DNA of 59,063 nt from Actinomycetes bacterium (GTDB taxonomy: Bacteria; Actinomycetota; Actinomycetes; JAHEKZ01), in NCBI GenBank assembly GCA_024644345.1, contig JAHELE010000005.1, positions 1 through 59,063 of the forward strand, given 5' to 3'. The notes under the pieces were generated by a model. It was not told where the DNA came from and did no database searches. It saw nothing but the letters and a program-made list of their open reading frames with translations. This document shows positions 32,491 to 40,869 of this stretch, piece by piece; the stretch's first letter is position 1, and each line of letters starts with the position of its first letter. Both the position numbers and the translations under genes were made by a program.

Positions 32491-33177
32491 CTAGGCCACC
32501 GTCGGGTCGTCGGCGCCACCGGGCCGGTCCGGGATCTGGGCATCGCTGGGCATGGCGAGCGGCAGTGGGTCGCGCGGAGGCGCAGCGTGGCTACCGCGCT
32601 CGACCTGGACGCTGCGAAATATCTCCTCGACACCCCCGGCCCTGGCACTGTCGGTGGCACCCGGCCCGGTCACCACACCGCGCAGGAACCAACGATCGCC
32701 ATCACGGCCCATGAAGCGCACCGGCTGCCGGTTGGAGTCGCCACCTTCCTCCGAGAACACGATCTCGGCCTGGATCTCGCGGCCGAACGGGCCGTCGACC
32801 TCTCGCGCCTTGCCCTGCCCCCCGCGGATTCCTTCGGCGATCTCCTGGCGCACGTCGTCCCAGAGGCTCTCAGACCTGGGGGCAGCGAACGCCTGCAGCT
32901 GCAGCAGTGACTCATCGACCACGACACCCACCCCCACCACGTTCTGCTCGTCGTCGAGCTCGGCGCGGACCTCCATCCCCACGACGGTGGGGACCTTCAG
33001 CGCACCGAAGTCGAGCCGTGGACCGGCATCGTCCCCGAACTCAGCCTCCGGCGCAGGCGTCGGACGCTCGTCGTCCTCATCGACGGCGTCGGCGTCCTTC
33101 CGGTCGAACTGCTCACTGATCGCCGCCTGAAAAGCCTGCTCCTCAGGCGTCGGTGACTTCTTACGAAAGAGCGACAT
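32491..33177 (-). CDS. DUF3710 domain-containing protein
   Basis: MSLFRKKSPTPEEQ... MGRDGDRWFLRGVVTGP; ATG at 33177. Confidence 0.88.
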   Translation of the reverse strand: MSLFRKKSPTPEEQAFQAAISEQFDRKDADAVDEDDERPTPAPEAEFGDDAGPRLDFGALKVPTVVGMEVRAELDDEQNVVGVGVVVDESLLQLQAFAAPRSESLWDDVRQEIAEGIRGGQGKAREVDGPFGREIQAEIVFSEEGGDSNRQPVRFMGRDGDRWFLRGVVTGPGATDSARAGGVEEIFRSVQVERGSHAAPPRDPLPLAMPSDAQIPDRPGGADDPTVA

Positions 33178-33682
33178 CGGGACTTCCTCCAGGTAGTGAC
33201 GTGCTCGGGTCGGTGTTCGCTGATCCGCCGGTCGAGCCGAAACCACCGGCGGCCCGGGCCGATCCCGGAAGCCGGTCGACCTCGTGGAGCACCACCCGCT
33301 CCACCCGCTGCACCACCAGCTGGGCTATTCGGTCGCCTCGGCGAATCGCCACCGCGTTGTTGGCATCGAGATTGACCAGAGCGACCTTGACCTCACCTCG
33401 GTATCCCGCGTCGATGGTCCCGGGCGCGTTGGCGACGGTCAGCCCCTGACGGATCGCCAGGCCACTGCGGGGGTGGACGAACGCGGCATAGCCATCCGGG
33501 AGCGCGATCGAGATTCCCGTGGGAAGCAGCACCCGTTCCGCTGGAGCGATGTCGGCGTCGATCGTCGAGAGCAGGTCGAGGCCGGCATCCCCCGGATGGG
33601 CATACGTCGGCAACGGGAGGTCGACGTCGAGTCGAACGACGAGGACGTCGACTGCGGTCGCACCATGCCCACCGCCGGTCAC
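33161..33682 (-). CDS. dut: dUTP diphosphatase
   Basis: HPGDAGLDL, HPRSGLAIRQGL, GTIDAGYRGE, GDRIAQLVVQ motifs. Confidence 0.96.
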   Translation of the reverse strand: MTGGGHGATAVDVLVVRLDVDLPLPTYAHPGDAGLDLLSTIDADIAPAERVLLPTGISIALPDGYAAFVHPRSGLAIRQGLTVANAPGTIDAGYRGEVKVALVNLDANNAVAIRRGDRIAQLVVQRVERVVLHEVDRLPGSARAAGGFGSTGGSANTDPSTSLPGGSPDVALS

Positions 33683-34281
33683 GGGTTGACCTCAAATGCG
33701 TGCAGCACCTCGGTCTCGTCGTGACTGGCCACAAAGCTGTCGATGTCGGACGCCCGACCGTGCTCACGAAAGTGCTCGAGCGGAACCGACACGAAGACCG
33801 ACCTCGCGGTGACCGCAAGTAGGCCGGTCGCTCCGTCGGGAGTGACCAGGTGTCCTGCAGCCCGCGAGTAGATCTTGCGACCGGCGACGGCGTAGCACTC
33901 GGCATCGACCGAGAGGGTCGATCCGACGGGGACCGGCTGCCGGTAGTCGGTCTCGAGGTGGACCGTCACCACGGGCACCCGCAGGAGCCAGGTGACGGCC
34001 CCCAGTGCCTCGTCGAACGCGGCCGCCAGAAGACCTCCGTGGGCAAGTCCGGGAGCGCCTTGATGGTGCTCGGTGACCTGCAGCTCGGCGTGGATCGTGC
34101 ACCCTTCCCCGGCTGTCAACGTCAGGTGCAGACCCGTGGGGTGGTCGGGCCCGCAGCCGAAACACTGCCGGTAGTGGCTGCCGAGCGAGGTTCCGGGAGG
34201 TGGGGCGTCGACGTGCCGGGTGGGGGGCACAGCATGAGCCGGAGGCTCGATGGGGCGCCTGCGAGGGGGCTGCTCGGTCAC
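33679..34281 (-). CDS. PaaI/hotdog-fold thioesterase
   Basis: GCGPDHPTGLHL, HQGAPGLAHGGLLAAAFDEALG. Confidence 0.92.
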   Translation of the reverse strand: MTEQPPRRRPIEPPAHAVPPTRHVDAPPPGTSLGSHYRQCFGCGPDHPTGLHLTLTAGEGCTIHAELQVTEHHQGAPGLAHGGLLAAAFDEALGAVTWLLRVPVVTVHLETDYRQPVPVGSTLSVDAECYAVAGRKIYSRAAGHLVTPDGATGLLAVTARSVFVSVPLEHFREHGRASDIDSFVASHDETEVLHAFEVNP

Positions 34282-34331
34282 GTTCGGACCCTACCCGCGC
34301 CGGAGCTAGTCGCGGGTGCCACCCTGGTGCC

Positions 34332-34865
34332 GTGCCGAGGTCCGAAGGCGTGGCGTACCGCGAACGGCTCACTCCACCCTGGTGGGCGTGGCTGCTTGCG
34401 GGGTTCTGGGCGCTCACCCTGGCGATCGCCTACGGGTACGCGATCGTCCCGGCAGCGGGAATCGCGGTGGGCGGTGCCGCCTTCGCGCTGGCTGCCCTGG
34501 GGTTCGCACGCGCCTCCACTGCGGTCGTCGTCGACGATGACGGACTGACGGCCGGGGCGGCACACCTGCCGTGGGGCGCCGTCGGCACGGTGACCGTTCT
34601 GGACGCCGCGGCAGCCAAGCATCGACGCGGAGTCGGTGGTGACCCGCGCGCCTTCCTGCTGCTGCGCGGCTGGATCTCAACGGCGGTCACAGTCGGCGTT
34701 GTCGACCCCGGCGACCCCACGCCCTACTGGTTCGTGTCGACCCGCGCTCCCCTACGCCTCGCAGAGACGCTGGAGTCGAGCCCGAGGCGGGTGTCCGGGC
34801 GCAGCCAGCCGTCCGACGTGACAGGATCGAGCGGGTCGTCGTCGGTCGAGGAAGGAACGTCGTGA
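34332..34865 (+). CDS. DUF3093 domain-containing membrane protein
   Basis: YRERLTPPWWAWLLAG, two TMs, PYWFVSTRAPLRLAETL; GTG start at 34332. Confidence 0.9.
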   Translation: MPRSEGVAYRERLTPPWWAWLLAGFWALTLAIAYGYAIVPAAGIAVGGAAFALAALGFARASTAVVVDDDGLTAGAAHLPWGAVGTVTVLDAAAAKHRRGVGGDPRAFLLLRGWISTAVTVGVVDPGDPTPYWFVSTRAPLRLAETLESSPRRVSGRSQPSDVTGSSGSSSVEEGTS

Positions 34866-35110
34866 GCGCATCAAAGGACTCAGCAGGTCCGCCGCAGGTG
34901 GTCGTCACCCTGGTCGCCCTCGCCGCCGGGCTGGTCGCCCAGAAGGCCGTGAGCGCGGGATGGCGGTTCGTCCGCGGGACCGACCCCACCGACGACGACG
35001 ACAACTCGCTGCCGGAGATCTTGGTGTTCGCCGCCGTCAGCGCCGCGACCGTCGCGGTCGCGAAGAACTGGGCCACGCACCGGGCCAAGCAGATCTCGGC
35101 CTCTGACTAG
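34862..35110 (+). CDS. DUF4235 domain-containing protein
   Basis: VVVTLVALAAGLVAQKAVSAGWRFVRG; overlaps the upstream gene by 4 nt (GTGA). Confidence 0.88.
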   Translation: MSASKDSAGPPQVVVTLVALAAGLVAQKAVSAGWRFVRGTDPTDDDDNSLPEILVFAAVSAATVAVAKNWATHRAKQISASD

Positions 35111-35128
35111 CGGCCCCGAACGGGGCCG
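35111..35128. terminator. bidirectional terminator-like hairpin CGGCCCCG-AA-CGGGGCCG
   Basis: perfect 8-bp arms immediately after the DUF4235 stop, between convergent genes. Confidence 0.7.
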
Positions 35129-35140
35129 AACCGGCTGACC

Positions 35141-35437
35141 TCAGGCGCAGTCCTTGCAGACCGGCTGGCCACTGACCTTCTTGGCGAACTGGCTGCGGTG
35201 ATGCACCAGGAAGCAGCGCGAGCAGGTGAACTCGTCCTCCTGCTTCGGAACGACGCGAACGGTCAGCTCTTCACCGGACAGGTCCGCGCCGGGCAGCTCG
35301 TGCGACTCCGCCAGCTCGGTCTCGTCGACGTCGACGGTCGAGGAAGCAAGATCGGCGCGTCGAGCCTTGAGCTCTTCGAGGCTGTCCTCGGAAAGCTCGT
35401 CGTCGGTCTTGCGGGGGGTGTCGTAATCGGTTGCCAT
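35141..35437 (-). CDS. DUF4193 domain-containing zinc-ribbon-like protein
   Basis: MATDYDTPRKTDDE... FTCSRCFLVHHRSQFA...PVCKDCA; ATG at 35437. Confidence 0.92.
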   Translation of the reverse strand: MATDYDTPRKTDDELSEDSLEELKARRADLASSTVDVDETELAESHELPGADLSGEELTVRVVPKQEDEFTCSRCFLVHHRSQFAKKVSGQPVCKDCA

Positions 35438-35589
35438 GGGTTCAGGACCCCTCCTTCGAGGATCCGCTACTCCTATCGGTTCCGGTAGCTGCCGGTGTAA
35501 CACATCAGACGGGTAATTTCTGCCCGAACGTTCCCTCAGCCAGCCGGGGCTCGGGGGGAGATTGTGCCCTAGCCTGCCCCTGCACGTCG

Positions 35590-35618
35590 CGTCGGACGCG
35601 ATCTCGGCGCGTCCGACG
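35590..35618. promoter_or_regulatory. strong inverted repeat CGTCGGACGCG-ATCTCGG-CGCGTCCGACG
   Basis: perfect 11-bp arms, 7-nt spacer, ends 40 bp before the gamma-CA start codon. Confidence 0.7.
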
Positions 35619-35658
35619 GGCGAAATCTTGGTGACGACCCGGACGAGAGAGGCCCAGC

Positions 35659-36177
35659 ATGGCGATATATGCGCTCGGTGACCGTACGCCCACGATCCAC
35701 CCCGAAGCCTTTGTCCACCCGGACGCCGTGGTCATCGGAGCGGTCGACCTCGGCCCAGAGGCCAGTGTCTGGCCGGGAGCGGTGCTTCGCGGCGACTACG
35801 GAACGATCTCGGTCGGGGCGCGCACGTCCGTGCAGGACGGGGCCGTCATCCACGCAACCGCCGAGCTCAGCACCGTGATCGGGGCTGGGTGTGTGATTGG
35901 TCACCTTGCCCACCTGGAGGGCTGCGTGGTCGAGGACGGATGCCTGATCGGATCGGGCTCCATCGTGCTCCACCGGGCCACCGTGCGCACCGGAGCGCTG
36001 GTGGGAGCCGGGGCAGTCGTGTCAGGTGGGACCGAGGTCCCGGCCAGGGCGATGGCGCTCGGGGTCCCGGCGAGCATCCGCGCCGACTCGGTGCACGACA
36101 ACGCCTTCGACGAGAGCGTGGCCCTGTACGTCGCCAACGGCCATCGCTACCGCGGGGAGCTTCGCCGCCTCGACTGA
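35659..36177 (+). CDS. gamma-carbonic anhydrase family protein (left-handed beta helix)
   Basis: hexapeptide repeats; SVQDGAVIHAT, VIGHLAHLEGC. Confidence 0.9.
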   Translation: MAIYALGDRTPTIHPEAFVHPDAVVIGAVDLGPEASVWPGAVLRGDYGTISVGARTSVQDGAVIHATAELSTVIGAGCVIGHLAHLEGCVVEDGCLIGSGSIVLHRATVRTGALVGAGAVVSGGTEVPARAMALGVPASIRADSVHDNAFDESVALYVANGHRYRGELRRLD

Positions 36178-36194
36178 CGGGCCCCGCATCCACG

Positions 36195-36995
36195 CTAGGG
36201 CCAGGCACCGACCTCGGTGAGCAGCTGCTCCAGCTGACCAGCAAGGGCCGGACCGGAGGCAACCACCGAGCCGTCGGGGCGTTCGGAGACAACCGCCCCG
36301 GCCTCGCGTGCGATCAGTCCCCCTGCCGCCATGTCCCACGGTTGCAGACCTTTTTCGAAGTAGGCGTCAACGCGGCCGGCCGCGACCGAGCACAGGTCGA
36401 CCGCAGCAGCTCCTGCCCGGCGAATGTCGCGTACCCGTCCGACCAGCCGCCCCACAGCCATGCCCTGCTTCGACCGCACCGACGCGTCGTAGGCAAACCC
36501 GGTCGCCACCAACGCCTGGGTGAGGTCGGCGCAGTCCGTGGGCCGGAGCCGACGGCGGGTCCCCTCCTCGTCGCTCCAGGATCCCTGCCCACGGCTGGCC
36601 GAGAACAGCGTGGCCGACGACGGCACCATCACCGCGGCGCCGACCACCTCCCCCCGCCACACTGCAGCAATGCTGACGGCCCAGCCGGGCAGGCCGTACA
36701 GGAAGTTGACCGTCCCGTCGATGGGATCCACGACCCACTCCAGGTCGGCCCCGGTGCCGACGGCGCGCCCCGACTCCTCCCCCCACCACCCGGCACCTGG
36801 GTAGGCCGAGAGCAGCCGGTCGCGAATCAGTTCTTCGGCCTCGCGGTCGGCAGCGGTCACCACGTCGGTCGGACCTGTCTTGGTGTCGGACGCCACCGAT
36901 TCGCGGTCCCGTCTCCACTGCAGCAGGTGCCCCCCGACCTCCCGCGCGGTCGCCGAGCAGAGCGCCCCCAGGGCCTGGGCGTCCGGGGCGTTCAC
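36195..36995 (-). CDS. suhB: inositol monophosphatase family protein
   Basis: GPTDVVTAADREAE, WVVDPIDGTVNFLYG, WDMAAGGLIAREAGA; GTG start at 36995. Confidence 0.93.
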   Translation of the reverse strand: MNAPDAQALGALCSATAREVGGHLLQWRRDRESVASDTKTGPTDVVTAADREAEELIRDRLLSAYPGAGWWGEESGRAVGTGADLEWVVDPIDGTVNFLYGLPGWAVSIAAVWRGEVVGAAVMVPSSATLFSASRGQGSWSDEEGTRRRLRPTDCADLTQALVATGFAYDASVRSKQGMAVGRLVGRVRDIRRAGAAAVDLCSVAAGRVDAYFEKGLQPWDMAAGGLIAREAGAVVSERPDGSVVASGPALAGQLEQLLTEVGAWP

Positions 36996-38104
36996 GGGGC
37001 CGGGGTCGCGTCGGATCCGGCAACGGCTGGATGCGGGTCGCGAAGGTTGGGGCAGCACCCGGCTGCACACCGGTCCGGGCTGGCCGGCAACCCCCCGACT
37101 CGACGGCGTTCCGGGGGCGGTACCCCGTCGAGCCGTTCGCGCACGAGCTCACCCACCATCGCCACCGTGCGTGGATCACTTCCCGGCGTCGCGACCCGGA
37201 CCATGGGCAGTCCGACCTCGTCAGCTGTTGCTCGTGCCTGGGTGTCGAGGTCCCAGAGCACCTCCATGTGGTCTGACACGAATCCGATGGGTATGACGAC
37301 GGCTGCGGTGCAGCCGGAGGCGGCCAGCCCGCGCAGGTGCTCGTCGATATCAGGCTCCAGCCAGGGGATGTGGGGCGGGCCGCTCCTGGACTGGTAGACG
37401 AGATCCCACTCGAGGTGGCAACCGGTGCGTTCGGCAACGGCGGCAGCGACCCACGTGGCCACGTCGCGATGCTGCTGGACATAGGCGCCACCCGGCAGCC
37501 CCGTGCCGGCTCCGCTGCTGTCGGCCATGGCCACGGGGATCGAGTGGGTGGTGAAGACCAGTCGCGCGCCCGAGCGGGTCGCCTCATCGAGTCCACGAAC
37601 GGCGTCCGAGGCGGCATCGGCGAAGGGCTCGACGAAGCCGGGGTGGTTGAAGTAGGGGCCAAGGCGTTCGATCCTTGGACCGCCGCCGATCTCGGTGAGT
37701 GCAGCAGCAAGGTTCTCGCGGTACTGCCGACATCCGCTGTAGGACGAGTAGGCCGAGGTGAAGAAGGCCAGAACGCGGTGGACGCCGTCGGCACGCATCT
37801 GCCGCAGGGTGTCGGCCAGAAACGGGGTCCAGTTCCGGTTTCCCCAGTAGACCGGCAGCTCGATGCCGTGGCGCGGCAGCTCGTCGCGCACAGCGGCGAT
37901 GAACTCCCGGTTCTGCCCGTTGATCGGGCTCACACCGTCGAAGTGGAAGTAGTGCTGCCCGACCTCGCGAAGCCGCTCGTCGGGGATCCCTCGCCCTCGC
38001 GTCACGTTCTGCAGAAACGGAACGACGTCGTCTGGCCCCTCAGGACCCCCGAATGACACCACGAGCAACGCGTCGACGTCGGTGCCCTTCGCCCCATCAG
38101 TCAT
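36992..38104 (-). CDS. hemH: ferrochelatase (coproporphyrin ferrochelatase)
   Basis: LLVVSFGGPEGPDDVVPFLQNVTRGR, YWGNRNWTPFLADTL, FTTHSIPVAM, IPIGFVSDHMEVLWDLD. Confidence 0.95.
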   Translation of the reverse strand: MTDGAKGTDVDALLVVSFGGPEGPDDVVPFLQNVTRGRGIPDERLREVGQHYFHFDGVSPINGQNREFIAAVRDELPRHGIELPVYWGNRNWTPFLADTLRQMRADGVHRVLAFFTSAYSSYSGCRQYRENLAAALTEIGGGPRIERLGPYFNHPGFVEPFADAASDAVRGLDEATRSGARLVFTTHSIPVAMADSSGAGTGLPGGAYVQQHRDVATWVAAAVAERTGCHLEWDLVYQSRSGPPHIPWLEPDIDEHLRGLAASGCTAAVVIPIGFVSDHMEVLWDLDTQARATADEVGLPMVRVATPGSDPRTVAMVGELVRERLDGVPPPERRRVGGLPASPDRCAAGCCPNLRDPHPAVAGSDATPAP

Positions 38105-38183
38105 GGAGGCATCTTGGCAGCAAAGCCGATGATTCGCGCTGCCCACGGCGCCCGAGGCGCAACCTCGCCGATACCGTGACCGA

Positions 38184-39407
38184 ATGGCCAGTCCGTACGC
38201 TCAGCTGCTACGGACGCCGCACGCCTGGCCCTTCTCACTCGCGGGGTTCTTCGCCCGCCTTCCGTTGGCCATGGGCGGCCTCGCCCTGTTCCTCCTGATG
38301 GCCGACATCACCGACTCGTACTACCTCGCCGGTGCCGTCGACGCGACATACATCCTGGTCGGGTCACTCGCCGCTCCAGCCATCGCCATCTTGATCGACC
38401 GCTACGGACAGCGCCGCGTGATCGGTCCGCAGATCACCGTCCATGTTCTGGGCATCGTCACCTTGCTGCTACTGGCCGCCTCTGACGCGCCACTCCCGGC
38501 GTTCTTCCTCGCCGCAGCTGTGTCGGGGGCCGCGTTACCTGTGGTCGGGGCCGCCGTGCGGGCCAGGTGGTCGTACGTCCTGGGCACCTCTCCCCTGCTC
38601 CGCTCGGCCTACTCGTGGGAGTCCGTGGTCGACGAGTTCGTCTTCATCGTCGGGCCGCCGCTCGCGGCGGGCGTGGCAGCCAGCGTCGGAGCCCCGTCGG
38701 CCCTGGCGCTCACCGCCGTGATCGGCGCCAGCGGCACGGCCGCGTTCCTCGCTCAGCGGTCGACCGAGCCCGCGCCACAGTCCGGCCACCGCTTCGGCGG
38801 CCGCCTGGCCATCGCCTACCCCGGAATGCCGGCGGTGCTGGTGGTCATGACGATGCTCGGCGTGGTGTTCGCCGGGGTCGAGGTGACGGTGATCGCCACG
38901 GCCCGGGAGGGCGGCAGCATCGCGGCCGCCGGCGTGGTGTTGGCCCTCTGGTCGGTCAGCTCGATGCTCTCCGGCCTCGTGATCGGAGGTATGCAACGCC
39001 TCCCCCCGTTGCACGTCCAGCTGGTGGCTGGAACCGCAGCAACCGCACTGCTGCTGGCCCCCCTGCTGGTCGTGCAGTCGCTGCCCGGGATCGCTGCGGT
39101 GCTTCTCTTCGCCGGTGCCGGGGTCTCACCTGCCCTCATCGCCGGGTTCGCGCTGGCGGCGCGCCTTGTTCCCAGCACTGCTCTCACACAGTCGCTCACC
39201 TGGAGCTCAACGGCGATCGGCGTGGGGTTTGCCATCGGGTCGCCGGCGAGCGGCCGTCTCGTCGACGAGATCTCGATCAATGCCGGCTTCTGGGTGGCGA
39301 TGACCGCTGGAGTAGTCGCCACGCTCGCAGGACTGATCGGACTGCGCAGCACGGCCCACGAGTACTCCGATCCTGGGGAGACCGCCGAGGGCGTGCCCGA
39401 GGTGTGA
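38184..39407 (+). CDS. MFS transporter
   Basis: ~12 TM helices; RYGQRRVIGP loop. Confidence 0.87.
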   Translation: MASPYAQLLRTPHAWPFSLAGFFARLPLAMGGLALFLLMADITDSYYLAGAVDATYILVGSLAAPAIAILIDRYGQRRVIGPQITVHVLGIVTLLLLAASDAPLPAFFLAAAVSGAALPVVGAAVRARWSYVLGTSPLLRSAYSWESVVDEFVFIVGPPLAAGVAASVGAPSALALTAVIGASGTAAFLAQRSTEPAPQSGHRFGGRLAIAYPGMPAVLVVMTMLGVVFAGVEVTVIATAREGGSIAAAGVVLALWSVSSMLSGLVIGGMQRLPPLHVQLVAGTAATALLLAPLLVVQSLPGIAAVLLFAGAGVSPALIAGFALAARLVPSTALTQSLTWSSTAIGVGFAIGSPASGRLVDEISINAGFWVAMTAGVVATLAGLIGLRSTAHEYSDPGETAEGVPEV

Positions 39408-39420
39408 CATTCTTGCGGCC

Positions 39421-40221
39421 ATGGCAGATCTACGACTGGTCGGCATCACCGACGACGGCGCTCGGTTGATCCTCGAGCGTGCGGACGGCGAGCGTGAACA
39501 CGTCGTGGTCGACGAGCGCCTGCGCTCATTGCTGATCCGGCGGTCGACCGCGGCAACGCAGACCCAGATCGATCTGGAGAGTCGGCTCACGCCTCGCGAG
39601 ATCCAGGCCCGGATCCGGGGTGGTCAAAGCATGCAGGAGGTCGCGAACGAGGCAGGCATCACCGTCGAACGCGTGGAACGGTTCGCCGGCCCGATCCTGC
39701 ACGAACGCGAGCACATCGCCCAAGAGGCGGCCAAGGTGAGTGTCGGACGCGACGACCACGGCGCCGTCATGCTGCTCGGCGAGCTCGTCGGCCAGCGTCT
39801 CGAAGCACGCGGCGTACCCCGGGACGGGATGCAGTGGGACGCCTGGCGCCGCGACGACGGTGGCTGGGAAGTTCGGCTCGACTACCTGGCCGGCGGCAAG
39901 GAGCGCTCGGCTGAGTGGGTGTACGACCCGGCGCGGCGCACCATGACTGCTGATGACGACGAAGCCCGCTGGCTGATCGAGGAAGAGACCGGAGCGGCCG
40001 TTACACCGCTGCGATCGGTTCGCGTCGAAGAGGCCGTCGAGGAGCCACCTGGCGATGAGGCAGTTGTCGACGAGCCAGTGAAGTCAGGCACCCAGGAGGC
40101 GATCGACACCCTGCTCAAGGGACGCGAGACCGTTCCCGACTCACCGCCGGCCAAGCGGAAGAAAAAGGCGTCGGTCCCCAGCTGGGATGAGATCTTGTTC
40201 GGCTCGCGCAAGCCCGAGTAG
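39421..40221 (+). CDS. sepH: septation protein SepH
   Basis: MADLRLVGITDDGARLILE..., LTPREIQARIRGGQSMQEVANEAGITVERVERFAGPILHERE. Confidence 0.95.
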   Translation: MADLRLVGITDDGARLILERADGEREHVVVDERLRSLLIRRSTAATQTQIDLESRLTPREIQARIRGGQSMQEVANEAGITVERVERFAGPILHEREHIAQEAAKVSVGRDDHGAVMLLGELVGQRLEARGVPRDGMQWDAWRRDDGGWEVRLDYLAGGKERSAEWVYDPARRTMTADDDEARWLIEEETGAAVTPLRSVRVEEAVEEPPGDEAVVDEPVKSGTQEAIDTLLKGRETVPDSPPAKRKKKASVPSWDEILFGSRKPE

Positions 40222-40234
40222 CCGGCCGAGTACG

Positions 40235-40828
40235 TCAGCGGCTGGTGACCTGCGACAAGGTGCGGGCGAACGCGACCGCCTGCTCGACGCCTTCAACTCC
40301 ATCGGCGGCAACGGAGACCCGCACCGAGAAGTCGTCGACCGTCGAACTTCCCGTGTAGCCGTGGTCGGCCTCGCAGTCCGGGTCGCCACACGTTGCGGGC
40401 TCGAGGTCAAGCCGAGTGATCGCTCCCCAGCCCGCACTGATGACCACCTCTCGCGGAAGCGCGCCGGCGTCGTGGCTGGCGGGGTCGTCGACCACGTGGC
40501 TGACGACGACCGAGGTGAGCCGGTCGATGCGCACCGCCTCGGTACTGGTGGCCGCATGGGGCTGGCCGGTCATCTCATCAGCCGGATAGTCGTCGGTGTG
40601 GCCGATGACGAGCCGAGTCGGGGTCAGCAGGACGACGGTCAGGTGACGCTTGAGCTCATCGCGGTCGAACGTGGCCTCGTGGTGTACGAGGAACGAGGTG
40701 ATGGGTTCGTCGGCCACTGCCAGGACCAGCGAGTGCAGCACCACGTTGGGGTAGTAGCCGCACCGCTCAACGGCCGTCCTGAGATCGCTCTGTTGCTGGG
40801 CGGGTGTCGTCACCGGAAGATCGGTCAT
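40235..40828 (-). CDS. DUF5998 family protein
   Basis: AVERCGYYPNVVLHSLVLAVADEPITSFLVHHEATFDRDELKRHLTVVLLTPTRLVIGHTDD. Confidence 0.87.
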   Translation of the reverse strand: MTDLPVTTPAQQQSDLRTAVERCGYYPNVVLHSLVLAVADEPITSFLVHHEATFDRDELKRHLTVVLLTPTRLVIGHTDDYPADEMTGQPHAATSTEAVRIDRLTSVVVSHVVDDPASHDAGALPREVVISAGWGAITRLDLEPATCGDPDCEADHGYTGSSTVDDFSVRVSVAADGVEGVEQAVAFARTLSQVTSR

Positions 40829-40869
40829 GACCCCCATTGTGGCACCGGCCACCCACGACGTAGCCCAGG

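Noticed and set aside
35889-37397. 502-aa plus-strand ORF across gamma-CA, suhB-like and hemH
   Set aside because: Crosses three convincing genes; composition artefact.
36367-37794. 475-aa minus-strand ORF overlapping suhB-like and hemH in another frame
   Set aside because: Out-of-frame shadow of both genes.
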